Origin: Epilithonimonas tenax DSM 16811
Lineage (GTDB): Bacteria > Bacteroidota > Bacteroidia > Flavobacteriales > Weeksellaceae
Length of the DNA: 64,000 nucleotides
Direction: 5' to 3'
Assembly (NCBI RefSeq): GCF_000428485.1
Contig: NZ_AUAA01000014.1
Coordinates: forward strand, 1-64,000
Within the stretch, counting starts at the first letter, position 1; every line of letters begins with the position of its first letter. Below the pieces are notes generated by a model. That model made no database searches and was not told the origin of the DNA. It saw only the letters and a list, made by a program, of their open reading frames with translations. Shown here piece by piece: positions 43,303 to 53,254 of the stretch. The position numbers and the translations under genes are program-made.

Positions 43303-45921
43303 TTACTTTTTAACAATCAGTTTTTTACTGAAACTAATGCCGATACCTTCACCTTTTATGATGTAAACGCCATCGGTCAGATTAGTTGTATCAACTGATC
43401 CAGTGGAGATATTGGTCAGTTGCTCAGACACTTTTTTACCAGTAATATCATAAATCGAAACCATTACTTTTTCTGAATTCGCTGATTTTTTGACACTTAT
43501 GAAAAACTCATTTTTTGCGGGATTAGGATGCAAAACAACACCGCTGTCTTCAATCAGATTGTTCTGTGTACTTAGATTTTGACAAGCCAATGGAATAGAA
43601 AAATCTTCGACCTGATCTGAAATTGATGAAAGAATCGTGTTTCCACTACCAGCAGTTTTCCCGGGCTTAGCATTGAAACCTAATCCTCTTTTTGCAAATG
43701 TTTCCCAGATCATACATTTGTTTTCACCATTGTTTATGGATTGATCTGCAGCGATGATAGCATCACGACCTTTAACAAATGAGGGATAACAACCTTGTAT
43801 TTTTAACGCACTTGTTACCAACTGCATGACCTTAGCACTTCCAGAATCTTTATTGTTTGCAATGTCATTAGAGAAACCATATTTTTCCGCAAATTTCCAA
43901 TGAAGATCCCAAAGCATAGTTGCCCAAACAAATCCTATCGGATGTACAGCTAATGTGTAAGTCCCATCTCCATTGTCGTAGGCCATTCCATTGGTATCAC
44001 CGTAAGTGTAACTATTGATGCTGAAATCTGGTGAATATTTAGCAGGCCGAATCCCTGCACCCGTAGTGTCCTCTTTGTTGACATAAGTTCCCATTCCGCG
44101 TGGATGTGCTGCTGTTGCATCCTCAGAATTGGTCACCATAAGAGCGAAGAAATCTGACCATCCCTCTCCCATCTGTTCGTTGGCATAAGATGAATCCAAG
44201 CAAGTATAGCCGTTTCCGGTACTTCTGGTTGATATCCCGTGCCCATATTCGTGCGCTATCACACCATTATCCATACTACCATCTAATAACGTATTTTTAT
44301 TTTGAAGGCTTACATTGACACTGATATTGGCATCCAGTTTTTCTTTGATAAGAACACCTTCCTCGTTGTTCACTGAAACACCCGGTATAGAAACTGTAAT
44401 ACCTGTTCCTACCATATCACCAACCACCTGTGCGGGATCTGCGTTATAAATAATCACCGCTACAGCACCTTTGTTCTGAGCATTTTTAAATTTTTCGTCG
44501 AAATAACAGGTTCCTCGTTGAATCAATGCGATCTTTCCAGTCAAATTGGTATTATTCAAACTGGTACAGGCATCCAAGGGAGTGGCTAAAACAACATCTG
44601 TTGTAATGGGTATTGCGGTAAGTGGTTTACCAAAATCTGAATTGATCCCCGTCATCGGTTCTCTCGGGCTGAGATCTGCTGGTGTATTGTAACTCAGATA
44701 ATTTCTAATTTGCCAAAGGTACATCTGCATACGTGGTGCATAGCCATCGGGAGGTGTAGAAAAATTAGCATTATTATAACCGCCCCCATCTCTAGACTCT
44801 GACAAAACAGGATCTGTGTCTGTGTACGCTTCCCCTTTGCCAAAATTATTCGACTGGAAATTCCTTGCTTCTTCGTCAAAGCCGAAGCGATAGAATATGT
44901 CATGCATCTTATTGCTGACGTAGAAAAGATTTGTAATAGAAGCATTTTTATAGGTGGCCGGATCAGTGCTGCCACCAAAGGGGAAATCAAAAAGTCTGTT
45001 TACACCACCATCAGCAATTGCACTTGGTGTGTTGTATCCTGTCTCGTCCGCGTAGGCATACGTATTATTGCCTCTTGTTATTGTATAAGCAGCATTTCCG
45101 TCGTTATGCCAACCCAGAGGAGAAGCGTCGGTCCACCACGGATTGCTTACAAGCGACCTGATGCCAAAGGTTGGCGCTTCTATAGGGAAAGGAAAAATCC
45201 GATAAGACGCATTTTCTGCAGCGCTGTTTGCGATCTTGCTTGAAACAATTGGAGACTCTGTTTTTTTACTATCCAAAAGATCAAAAGATGAAGCATGATC
45301 GTGAGAATACGCGGCATCTGAAAAATCGCAAGACAAAGTCAGATTTGATTTGTTGAGCAATGTTCCATTTTGTGCATCTACAAGAACATTCCAGTAATTA
45401 TTGGTACCGTCTTCATAAAAATTAAGAGCATACACCAATTGCAAAGACTGATCATCTTTCGGGAGGTAAGCTAGTTGTGATAAAACAGTATTATGTTTTT
45501 TTTTTTCAAATGTATAGCGGGTAGTGTCGGATTTCAAACCAACAGAACTCAGGATTGTTGAGAAGTTTGCTCTTACATTGTAGGAAGGTTTTTTATCCAC
45601 AGTCTTATTCTTCTCCAGATCTGCTGCTACAAAATTATTGGAAATATAGGAAACCTCATCGCTTTTAATTAATACTGATGAAATAGCCCCATAAACAGGA
45701 ATACCATTGAAGGTTTGATTGATATGAACAACTTTGCCGTTGAGAGCTTTATCGTTTTGGACATTCAAGATCTTGAAAGTTGCAGCATTAGATATCTTAA
45801 CAGATTTGGATCGGCCCAGGTAGCTGTTGATAATTTCTGATTCTGTGGTTTGTGCAAAACTATAACTGGACAGAAATAGTGCTGCTACAGCCATTTTTAG
45901 AGTATATTGATTCATCCTCAT
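43303..45921 (-). CDS. Fungalysin-type (M36) metallopeptidase, type IX secreted
   Basis: An 872-residue secreted zinc protease. A signal peptide (ending YSFAQ) is followed by an FTP-type propeptide (about 40-180). The catalytic domain holds the zinc motif AHEYGHGIS near 556, the third ligand Glu in NEQMGEGWSDFFAL and GFVWATMLWDLHW. A protease-associated insert is visible (LIQRGTCYFDEKFKNAQNKGAVAVIIYN) near 460-490. The C-terminal sorting domain begins VVLHPNPAKNEFFI and ends SFSKKLIVKK. Third gene of a three-gene operon of secreted proteins; a role in degrading host or environmental protein is likely. Confidence 0.93.
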   Translation of the reverse strand: MRMNQYTLKMAVAALFLSSYSFAQTTESEIINSYLGRSKSVKISNAATFKILNVQNDKALNGKVVHINQTFNGIPVYGAISSVLIKSDEVSYISNNFVAADLEKNKTVDKKPSYNVRANFSTILSSVGLKSDTTRYTFEKKKHNTVLSQLAYLPKDDQSLQLVYALNFYEDGTNNYWNVLVDAQNGTLLNKSNLTLSCDFSDAAYSHDHASSFDLLDSKKTESPIVSSKIANSAAENASYRIFPFPIEAPTFGIRSLVSNPWWTDASPLGWHNDGNAAYTITRGNNTYAYADETGYNTPSAIADGGVNRLFDFPFGGSTDPATYKNASITNLFYVSNKMHDIFYRFGFDEEARNFQSNNFGKGEAYTDTDPVLSESRDGGGYNNANFSTPPDGYAPRMQMYLWQIRNYLSYNTPADLSPREPMTGINSDFGKPLTAIPITTDVVLATPLDACTSLNNTNLTGKIALIQRGTCYFDEKFKNAQNKGAVAVIIYNADPAQVVGDMVGTGITVSIPGVSVNNEEGVLIKEKLDANISVNVSLQNKNTLLDGSMDNGVIAHEYGHGISTRSTGNGYTCLDSSYANEQMGEGWSDFFALMVTNSEDATAAHPRGMGTYVNKEDTTGAGIRPAKYSPDFSINSYTYGDTNGMAYDNGDGTYTLAVHPIGFVWATMLWDLHWKFAEKYGFSNDIANNKDSGSAKVMQLVTSALKIQGCYPSFVKGRDAIIAADQSINNGENKCMIWETFAKRGLGFNAKPGKTAGSGNTILSSISDQVEDFSIPLACQNLSTQNNLIEDSGVVLHPNPAKNEFFISVKKSANSEKVMVSIYDITGKKVSEQLTNISTGSVDTTNLTDGVYIIKGEGIGISFSKKLIVKK

Positions 45922-45934
45922 TTTCTGACTTTAT

Positions 45935-47257
45935 CTATTTTTTGATGACTTTTTTGGTGATGTAAGTTCCATTTTGCTCCCTTTGAATATTTACTATGTA
46001 CGCTCCACAAGGAAGATGAGACATATCTAAACTATCAACATTCTTCGCTGTTTTCACAACCTGTCCGGCAAAATTGGTCACAGTGATGGCGTAAGCTTTG
46101 GTATTAACATTCAGGATGTCAGCAGTTGGGTTTGGATAGATCATTAGATATTCACTAAGCTGAGAATCATTAACAGCTAAAAGTGCGCAATCCTCTGTAT
46201 AAGTGGCTGTCTCATCCTTTTCCCATAAGAAAGCGCTTGAGCTGTAAGCCGCATCATCTACCTGGATACATCGCAACTTTGGATCTTGTTCTGTGACACA
46301 CAATGATACATTGACGTTGTTTCCATTCTTCACATCCACAGACTCCAGATCTGCACAGTGACTCGCCTGCAAGCCTACCAAAGCCGTATTTTTGGAAGCA
46401 TCAATCGTTTTGAGCTTGGTTCCATTCACATAGAAATACCTGAGCATTTCTAATTTGGAAATATCCAATTCTGTAACATGGGTATAATCCAGTAATACCT
46501 GCGTGAGGAAAGTGTTGTTGTTTAGATTAAGACTAGCCAAAGGATTGCTGTTGAGATTCAGAATGTCGAGTTGTTTGTTTTTGGACAGATCGATGTGAGT
46601 GATCTGATTTACGCCAATTCCCAAAATCATTAATCTCGTATTTTTTGTAACATCCAATGCGGTCAGCTGATTGGCTCCCATACTTAATCTGGTGAGCCTC
46701 GGGTTTTTAGTCACGTCTATAGATTTGAATTGATTGCTAGAAAGTGTAAGAGCACTCAAATTAGGACAAGTACTAAGATCGATTGTTTCCAAAATGTTAA
46801 AAGCTAAGCTGACGGTCTGCAAATCGTTGTAGTTCTGAGAACCAAACACAATAGTTTTCAGTTCATTATTGTATTGCGCTTCTATCTGCGTCAAATTTGT
46901 ATTTTTTGAAACATCAATGGTATCGATCAGCGTAGAGCTGGCAAAAAGACCCACTAATTTGGTATTATTTGAAATATCTAAGTGGGAAATACCAGTTTTC
47001 GAGATTTGCAGAATGGTAATGTTCTTAAAAGCTTCCAGACCTGTAAGATCTTTTGCCGCAGAGTTGTACACATTAACCGTTCCGGTAAACGCTTCTGCTT
47101 CGCTGACTTGGATCTGCCCATCAAAATTGGTATCCACATCTGTATAAAGAAGCATATATTCTAGAAAAGCTTCATCAGGTATATGGACTACCTGTGCTTT
47201 TGCAACAAAGCTGCAGAGTGCTAATGCTAAAAAAGCAATGGTATTTTTAAATTTCAT
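45935..47257 (-). CDS. Leucine-rich-repeat protein, type IX secreted
   Basis: A 440-residue surface or secreted protein. The signal ends ALCSFVAKAQ. It begins with a VHIPDEAFLEYML cap and an EF-hand-like DTNFDGQIQVSEAEAF. About ten repeats of the type LTxLDVTKNTRLMIL follow (about 70-330). A sorting domain (MIYPNPTADILNVN ... GAYIVNIQREQNGTYITKKVIKK) ends it. Such repeats usually mediate protein binding. It lies 13 bases upstream of the metallopeptidase gene. Confidence 0.88.
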   Translation of the reverse strand: MKFKNTIAFLALALCSFVAKAQVVHIPDEAFLEYMLLYTDVDTNFDGQIQVSEAEAFTGTVNVYNSAAKDLTGLEAFKNITILQISKTGISHLDISNNTKLVGLFASSTLIDTIDVSKNTNLTQIEAQYNNELKTIVFGSQNYNDLQTVSLAFNILETIDLSTCPNLSALTLSSNQFKSIDVTKNPRLTRLSMGANQLTALDVTKNTRLMILGIGVNQITHIDLSKNKQLDILNLNSNPLASLNLNNNTFLTQVLLDYTHVTELDISKLEMLRYFYVNGTKLKTIDASKNTALVGLQASHCADLESVDVKNGNNVNVSLCVTEQDPKLRCIQVDDAAYSSSAFLWEKDETATYTEDCALLAVNDSQLSEYLMIYPNPTADILNVNTKAYAITVTNFAGQVVKTAKNVDSLDMSHLPCGAYIVNIQREQNGTYITKKVIKK

Positions 47258-47269
47258 ATTCAGAATTTT

Positions 47270-48700
47270 TTATTTTACGATGATTTTGTAAGCGTTTTTT
47301 TCTTTAGCATTTTCACTAATTGTTTTAAGCTGATAAATACCTGGCTCTGCAATCAAATTAATTTTTGAATCTGTGCCTATCTTACCTTTTTGGATTAGTT
47401 TGCCCGTAAAATCATACACCTCAAAATTTCCTTTCGCGTTGCTTTCCACAAATAATTCACCAGTTGTAGGATTAGGATAGACGCTGGATTTTTTGGAGCT
47501 CAGTGGAGTAACAGACAAATCTCCTTGTGCCAAATTTACTTTATACAACTCCTGTCCCGGAGAAACTCCTAGTTTTGCAGAGAGATACAATGCGTTATCT
47601 TTCCCTACCATATCTGCCAGATAGAAAGTAGTACTTCCTGGGTTCAGTTTCAAGGTCAGTTTTGTTCCGTCTGCTGTTCCGTCTGTTTCCCACAGTTGGG
47701 CATCATTAGATCCACCATTGGCGAAGAAATAGATTTTCCCGTTGAGTGAGATTAGCTTTGAAGGACTGGAACTGCTGCTTCCCGGGTTGATATCTTTTAA
47801 TAATTTGGTTCCAGCTTCTGTACCATCTGTGAAATAAAGTTCTGTACCTGTCGTGGCAAAATCCGAAGCTACAAAAATGACTTTATCTCCCATTTGAGTA
47901 AAATCAGATGGACTGGAGCCAGAATAAATGCTCGCTGAACTGATATCTTTTAGCCTAAAAGTCCCTGCTTCTGTACCATCAGTGACCCACGGTTCTGACG
48001 AAGTTGTACTGTCCGAACCACTGAAAAACACTTTACCAAGAGCTGAACTGTAAAATAAGTTTTGTACGCCTCCGGTATTGGTTGGATTGATTGTTTTTAG
48101 TAAAGTGGTAGTAGTACCGTCATAACTATACAACTGGTAATAATAATTTGTACTGGACACTGGACGGCCACCAAATAGCAACTTACCATTCAAGGCTGCT
48201 GCATAGCCGTTGGGATTCACGTCTTCACTTACTTTTTTGATGTTATCATTAGCATCCACTTCGTAGAGGAAATTATTTGCGTTGAAGTAAAATTTATTAT
48301 TTGCGGTCATAAGACCGGAAGACCATTTGTGATTCTCGGAAAGGAGCTTCACCCCATTTGTAACGTCATACGTATACAAACCTGATGGACTTGCGGTATC
48401 TCCAAGCAAGCTGGAGTAATATATTTTATTATTAAAAACAGTAAGACTGGCAGGAACCTGTCCGTTCGTGCCAAGGATTTGATCTCCTACCATTTGTGTG
48501 CCTTCCGTCGTGCCATCAGTCACCCAAAGTTCGCTACCGGAGATTGGATTACTTGCAGAAAAGTAAACTTTGTCAATGTACTTTGCAAGATACTGAGGAC
48601 TGGACCCCTGAACTCCAGGATAGATATCTTTGATTAGATTAATGGATTGTGCACCGATCATCTGGGCTAGAAAAATGGCCAAAAAGTTGATTTTCTTCAT
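47270..48700 (-). CDS. ELWxxDGT-repeat protein, type IX secreted
   Basis: A 476-residue secreted beta-propeller-like protein. The signal ends LAQMIGAQ. Several repeats carry the ELWVTDGTTEGT, EPWVTDGTEAGT, ELYFTDGTEAGT and QLWETDGTADGT motifs. The sorting domain starts SVYPNPTTGELFVESN and ends NAYKIIVK. First gene of the operon with the LRR protein and the metallopeptidase (gaps 12 and 13 bases). Ligand unknown. Confidence 0.88.
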   Translation of the reverse strand: MKKINFLAIFLAQMIGAQSINLIKDIYPGVQGSSPQYLAKYIDKVYFSASNPISGSELWVTDGTTEGTQMVGDQILGTNGQVPASLTVFNNKIYYSSLLGDTASPSGLYTYDVTNGVKLLSENHKWSSGLMTANNKFYFNANNFLYEVDANDNIKKVSEDVNPNGYAAALNGKLLFGGRPVSSTNYYYQLYSYDGTTTTLLKTINPTNTGGVQNLFYSSALGKVFFSGSDSTTSSEPWVTDGTEAGTFRLKDISSASIYSGSSPSDFTQMGDKVIFVASDFATTGTELYFTDGTEAGTKLLKDINPGSSSSSPSKLISLNGKIYFFANGGSNDAQLWETDGTADGTKLTLKLNPGSTTFYLADMVGKDNALYLSAKLGVSPGQELYKVNLAQGDLSVTPLSSKKSSVYPNPTTGELFVESNAKGNFEVYDFTGKLIQKGKIGTDSKINLIAEPGIYQLKTISENAKEKNAYKIIVK

Positions 48701-49002
48701 ATTGATTTTATTGATTAATGATTACTGATAATTTTTTTTTAAACTATTATTACCTAAGACCATTTGCCCTTTATAAAAAATAGCAGATCGAAATGCCTAA
48801 AAAAGGACATAGATGATAGGTAAAAAAACTACGGGATGTTTTAATCTTAAGATTAATTATCTGATATCAAAAATAGATAGAATGTTTATCAAATCACAGT
48901 CTTGTTCTTTCATATTGATGCAATATTACACGAATATGAAAACAGAAATAAACCCATAAACCTGTGAATATCAATAAAATAATTAGATTTTAAGAAAGTA
49001 CA

Positions 49003-50052
49003 TTATGAAAGTAATTTCCGAACGGTAAAAAGCAATATTAAAGCACAAATCACTAAGGAAACCACAATCAAAAGATACGCTCTCTGATTATTATCGAGTG
49101 ATTTTTTGAATTTGACATCAGAATCATAAACCAGCTGACTTATCATTCTGCTTCTTTTTTTGTTCACATCTTTTATGGAGGCAGCATATTTTTCCATATG
49201 CAGATGGAACGCCGGCATGTCATTCTTTGCATTGCTTAGATTGGACATTGCGAGATCATACAAACTGCTAAGTTCCAGATCTTCTTTTTCGATCTCTCTT
49301 ACAGGAATTCCCGCTAGAAGATCAGCCGCTTCTTTTGGCTTATTTTGTTTTAATAAGATTTCAGCCAGGCATATTTTTGCATAGTAACGGTTGAATCCAA
49401 AGTCAAAATCGGCATCCAGAACCTTTTCAAAACATTCTTGCGCATTTGCCAGCCGACCTTCGGAGATAAGACACGATCCTTTCTGAATATTGATCAAAGC
49501 CTGGTTGATAATAGAAATCCGGCTGCCTGTCTGCTGCTGGTAAACATCCAGCGCTTTATCAAAATATTTCAGAGCAAACTCACAGTTTAGCTCCTCCCGA
49601 AAAACCATGCCTTTTACATTGTAAAGATTTCCTTTAACATAATAGAGAGAGTCCGGAAGTTTGATACTATCCATCATATTCTCTGCCTTGTCAAGATATT
49701 TCTTCGCACTTTCATTCAGCATCATTGTTTGATAATGACTGCCCAACATAGATAAAACCTTGATTTCCTGATAAGTGTACTTCCCTTTTCTGGCCAGTTT
49801 TATGGCCAAGTTGCAATGGTCTATGACATCTCTCGACTTTTCCAGGAACATCTCTGCATTGATAATAATTGTCAGGGCCACTATTTTTGTCTGATCATTA
49901 TTTGCTTTATGCAGGACATTTTCTGCTATCTGTATGGCTTTTTCTGGCCTGCTGTCAATTAATTGTCTTGCGCCATCCAGAACAGATTTATTGTTCTGTC
50001 CGTAAGACAGGACCAACATCAACAACGCTAAAAAAAGGAGTGTTTTTCTCAT
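49003..50052 (-). CDS. TPR protein with C-terminal membrane anchor
   Basis: A 349-residue protein with signal peptide (LLMLVLSYGQ), tetratricopeptide-like helices (about 25-300; CEFALKYFDKALDVYQQ, LANAQECFEKVL) and a C-terminal membrane helix (YLLIVVSLVICALILLF) ending five residues later. It resembles the sensor half of the TPR-AraC regulators common in this genus but has no HTH. Its ATG overlaps the stop of the AraC-type gene (ATGA), so the two are translated together and may form one sensor pair. Upstream gap 48701-49002 shows nothing recognisable. Confidence 0.75.
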   Translation of the reverse strand: MRKTLLFLALLMLVLSYGQNNKSVLDGARQLIDSRPEKAIQIAENVLHKANNDQTKIVALTIIINAEMFLEKSRDVIDHCNLAIKLARKGKYTYQEIKVLSMLGSHYQTMMLNESAKKYLDKAENMMDSIKLPDSLYYVKGNLYNVKGMVFREELNCEFALKYFDKALDVYQQQTGSRISIINQALINIQKGSCLISEGRLANAQECFEKVLDADFDFGFNRYYAKICLAEILLKQNKPKEAADLLAGIPVREIEKEDLELSSLYDLAMSNLSNAKNDMPAFHLHMEKYAASIKDVNKKRSRMISQLVYDSDVKFKKSLDNNQRAYLLIVVSLVICALILLFTVRKLLS

Positions 50053-51536
50053 CTGCTTTTGTCTATGTTCTTGATATATTCTATAGGTGAGCTTCCTACT
50101 TTATTTTTAAAAGTAGTTGTAAAAAGGCTGTGGGATGAGAAACCACTTTCTTCAGCCAGATAACTGACTTTATATTTTCGGTATTCTTCATCCGCATTTA
50201 GTTTGTTCAAAATATAGTCAATCCTAAGGTTATTAATGTAAGTGTTGAAGTTTACATCTTTGTGCTTATTGATGATTTCCGACAAATATCTGGGGTTAGT
50301 ATCCAATTGCAAAGACAGCGTTTTCAGAGAAATATTACTTTTCGTATATCGAAGAGAACCTTCAAATTTATTTAGTTTTTCAAGGATTTCCTTCTCCGTT
50401 TTATCAGGAATAATAAAAACTTTTGGATCTATGTCAGCCTCTTTTTCTTTTGCTTTGTTTTTGGATGTTTTATATTTTGAGCTTATAAGTAGGATGCCAA
50501 GACCCAGAAAAAAAAGCATTGCTATCAAAAGATAAATACTTTTCCAGAAAGATTTTTGCTGTTTCAAATCCTGAGAATAATCATTTTCTAAACTGTCTAC
50601 CAGTAATGCTCTGGCTTTCATCTGCAGGACGTCGTCTTGAGCGATCGATGAATAATATTGTTCCGATGCCCATTCTATTTCTGTCTTGGCACCAATAAAA
50701 GCTGCCGATTTTGCATAATTTCTGAAAAAAAACGCCTTTAAAAATAAATCTGGAACCGAAGAAACGGTATTCTTTTTCGCATTCAGTATTTTAAACGCAG
50801 CGTCATATTTTTTTTGACTGATCAATACAGATGCCATGCCAGTGATCCCATACAACTCAAAACCATTAGCTAAACCACTTTGTTTGGCAGCCTTCTCTGA
50901 ATTTAAAAAATAGGGGTACGCTGCATTCGCATTTCTGTTCTGAAGCTCCTGTATTCCAAGAAAATAATAAATCCTGCTGGCGTAAAAAGGATCTTTTCTC
51001 TTCTGAAAAATTGCAAGAATATCCAGAAAATATGTTTCTTTTTGTTTTTTGGCTATAAAATCAAATGCTAAAGCATCTGCGGCCAACTCAAAAGCAAGAG
51101 CAATCTGCACCTGTGGAAAAAGGAGAAGTAATTCTTTTTTATGCTTATTTGCCTCTGCCTCTACACCTAATATGTGACTTACCTGATACGCCATAAAATG
51201 GTAAGTAAAAATGAAAATAGGATCTCTTTTTGTTTTGATTTTTCCCAGTTGATTCAAACAGATTATTGCATCAGCATAGTTCCCGCGGATCAGTGCGGCC
51301 TTTATCCTAAATGACAACGCTTCCGGAAAATTAATTTTCGAATAATAATCAATGTATTTTTCGTATTCAGCAGGAGAACTGTTTTGTATCGATTGTAAAG
51401 CAACTTGTCTTAAGGTCTGGATATCATCTTTGGTCTGTCCATAAAGAAAGATTCCCTTGATGCCAAGCATCATCAAAAAAACTATAACGAAGCACTTTCT
51501 TATCAAAAATCCATAAAAAAAATTCACACCCTTCAT
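50049..51536 (-). CDS. TPR-membrane-AraC-type transcription regulator
   Basis: About 495 residues from the Met at 51536. A hydrophobic N terminus (CFVIVFLMMLGIKGIFLYGQ) precedes TPR-like helical repeats (about 40-330), a membrane helix (SIYLLIAMLFFLGLGILLI) and a cytosolic AraC-type HTH (SLKTLSLQLDTNPRYLSEIINKHKDVNF, INNLRIDYILNKL, VSYLAEESGFSSHSLFTTTFKNKVGSSPIEY). It is a one-component transmembrane regulator. Adjacent to the secreted-protein operon on the same strand, which it may control. Confidence 0.87.
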   Translation of the reverse strand: MKGVNFFYGFLIRKCFVIVFLMMLGIKGIFLYGQTKDDIQTLRQVALQSIQNSSPAEYEKYIDYYSKINFPEALSFRIKAALIRGNYADAIICLNQLGKIKTKRDPIFIFTYHFMAYQVSHILGVEAEANKHKKELLLLFPQVQIALAFELAADALAFDFIAKKQKETYFLDILAIFQKRKDPFYASRIYYFLGIQELQNRNANAAYPYFLNSEKAAKQSGLANGFELYGITGMASVLISQKKYDAAFKILNAKKNTVSSVPDLFLKAFFFRNYAKSAAFIGAKTEIEWASEQYYSSIAQDDVLQMKARALLVDSLENDYSQDLKQQKSFWKSIYLLIAMLFFLGLGILLISSKYKTSKNKAKEKEADIDPKVFIIPDKTEKEILEKLNKFEGSLRYTKSNISLKTLSLQLDTNPRYLSEIINKHKDVNFNTYINNLRIDYILNKLNADEEYRKYKVSYLAEESGFSSHSLFTTTFKNKVGSSPIEYIKNIDKSR

Positions 51537-52070
51537 GATCACATCAAACCGGTAAAAGTAAAATAGAAACCGGTAAATTATGGGTAAAGATATGAAACCA
51601 TCTCTCATATTAGTCTGTTTTTTTGATTATTTATAAAACATAATGCTGAATTTTTAAATAAATAACAACTGAATCAAATGGTCGTCAACCATACTATCAG
51701 TTCTCCGACATCAATTCACTCGGTTTCAAAATTTAAAACTCAATTACCGATTGTTCAACGAGGTTTACATCAAAGAAAATCTCCGGATGAGCTGGGACAG
51801 CCATTTGGTTTAGAAGAAACTCAGGAAGCGCAGGGAAAATCAACCTGTAAAAATAAAAAATCAACAGGGCAGATCCGTGAGCAAATATCCGGCAATTACA
51901 AAGTCTCTTGTTTGCCGACATTGGCGAAGAATGCACCATCACTTAATGTTTACCAATACCGTTTTTAATTATTATTTCAAATAATTGATGGAACTATTTA
52001 CGCGTCCATTTTCTATATTTAATATCTTTAAATTTGACCAATTAGATTTAAACCATAAGTATGATTACCA

Positions 52071-52640
52071 ATGTATTCACTTCTTGAAAAATTTATCCTG
52101 AGCAAAAGTGATATTTCTCCCGAAAAACTGGAGAAAATAACGTCTTTCTTCATTCCTGTAACAACAAATCGAAACGAAATATTGCTACAATATGATCAGG
52201 TGTGCAAATATTACTACTTTATCAATAAAGGCTGTATCCGTTTATTCACAACGACAAAAGATGGTGCAGACAGCTCAAGGTATTTCGCTTTTGAAGGGAA
52301 TTTCGCCACAGCTTTACCTAGTTTTATTGACCAAAAACCTGCCCAAGAGTACCTACAGACAATAGAGAAATCAGAATTGCTTTGCATTACGAGGCGAGAC
52401 TTTTATTATTTGGTGAAAACGGTACCTGAGTTTGCAAAAATTTACACTGAAATTCTGGAGCTTGGATTCATCATCGCACAAAAAAGGATTTATGGTTTTC
52501 AGGGGTTTGATGCATTAGATAAAGTAAAATGGCTCATTGAATACCAGCCTCAACTTTTACGTAGGGTATCCAACAAGATGGTCGCTTCATATCTCGGAAT
52601 TTCTCCTTCTACCTTAAGCAGAATAAAATCAAAACTCTGA
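52071..52640 (+). CDS. Crp/Fnr-family transcription regulator
   Basis: A 189-residue regulator with a cyclic-nucleotide-type beta barrel (about 25-110; NEILLQYDQVCKYYYFINKGCIRLF, DSSRYFAFEGNFATALPSF) and a short HTH (RRVSNKMVASYLGISPSTLSRIKSKL). No Fe-S Cys set. This is the short class common in Bacteroidota. It is intact, unlike the crp/fnr gene at 38 kb. It probably controls the following hbpS-like and HIUase-like genes. Upstream 51609-52070 has only weak open frames that I do not call genes. Confidence 0.85.
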   Translation: MYSLLEKFILSKSDISPEKLEKITSFFIPVTTNRNEILLQYDQVCKYYYFINKGCIRLFTTTKDGADSSRYFAFEGNFATALPSFIDQKPAQEYLQTIEKSELLCITRRDFYYLVKTVPEFAKIYTEILELGFIIAQKRIYGFQGFDALDKVKWLIEYQPQLLRRVSNKMVASYLGISPSTLSRIKSKL

Positions 52641-52667
52641 AAACGTTGACATAGGACAACGTTTTTG
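52641..52667. promoter_or_regulatory. Inverted repeat between crp-like and hbpS-like genes
   Basis: AAACGTTG pairs with CAACGTTT around an eight-base centre (ACATAGGA), followed by T residues. It could end the crp-like transcript. It also covers the region just upstream of the -7 element TAACTTTG (52682-52689), so it may be the binding site of the Crp-like protein. Confidence 0.55.
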
Positions 52668-52705
52668 ATTTTTCTAGTCTTTAACTTTGCATCAAAAGAA
52701 AGGTT

Positions 52706-53233
52706 ATGAAAATACAATTTTTGTTTGTACTACTGAGTTCATACTTATGCTTCGCACAAAACAATACTGAAAAAACGATACCACTCTACCCTACTAATCA
52801 ATACGTAAAGTCTGTTAATAACTTAAGTACAGAAGCAGCATTAGAATTGGCAAGCCGCATCTCAAAAACTGCAGCTACAAAGAACAAAAACGTTTCTATT
52901 GCGCTATTGGATGCTTCCGGAACAACTATCCTATTGCTCCGAGGCAACGGCGTGGGACCTCACAATACGGAAGCATCAAGAAGAAAAGCCTATACCGCGT
53001 TATCCACGAAAACACCCACCCTTTTGTTATTAAGAAATGCAGAAAAAAATCCTGACACAAAAAATCTGAATTCTCTACCGGAACTACTTCTATTAAGCGG
53101 AGGAATGCCCATTTGGTACAAGGGTGAAATCATTGGCAGTGTAGGCGTATCAGGTGGTGGCAGTCCGGAAAATGATGATTGGATCGCACAGTCCGCATCC
53201 ATCCCGGAAATTGGGATTACTACAACTAAATAG
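52706..53233 (+). CDS. Exported HbpS/GlcG-type (DUF336) protein
   Basis: A 175-residue periplasmic protein with signal peptide (ending SYLCFAQ). The HbpS-like fold shows ALELASRISKTAATKNKNVSIALLD, RRKAYTALSTKTPTLLLL, LPELLLLSGGMPIWYKGEIIGSVGVSGGGSPENDDWIAQ. Members bind haem or act in redox sensing; enzymatic activity is unproven. It lies 21 bases before the HIUase-like gene, same strand. Confidence 0.85.
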   Translation: MKIQFLFVLLSSYLCFAQNNTEKTIPLYPTNQYVKSVNNLSTEAALELASRISKTAATKNKNVSIALLDASGTTILLLRGNGVGPHNTEASRRKAYTALSTKTPTLLLLRNAEKNPDTKNLNSLPELLLLSGGMPIWYKGEIIGSVGVSGGGSPENDDWIAQSASIPEIGITTTK

Positions 53234-53254
53234 TTTAAATTTAAAAATAATAAA

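Noticed and set aside
51678-51968. Open frames of 96 codons (+) and 69 codons (-) in the gap before the crp-like gene
   Set aside because: The two overlap on opposite strands, neither has a convincing start site or recognisable motif, and the composition is not clearly coding.
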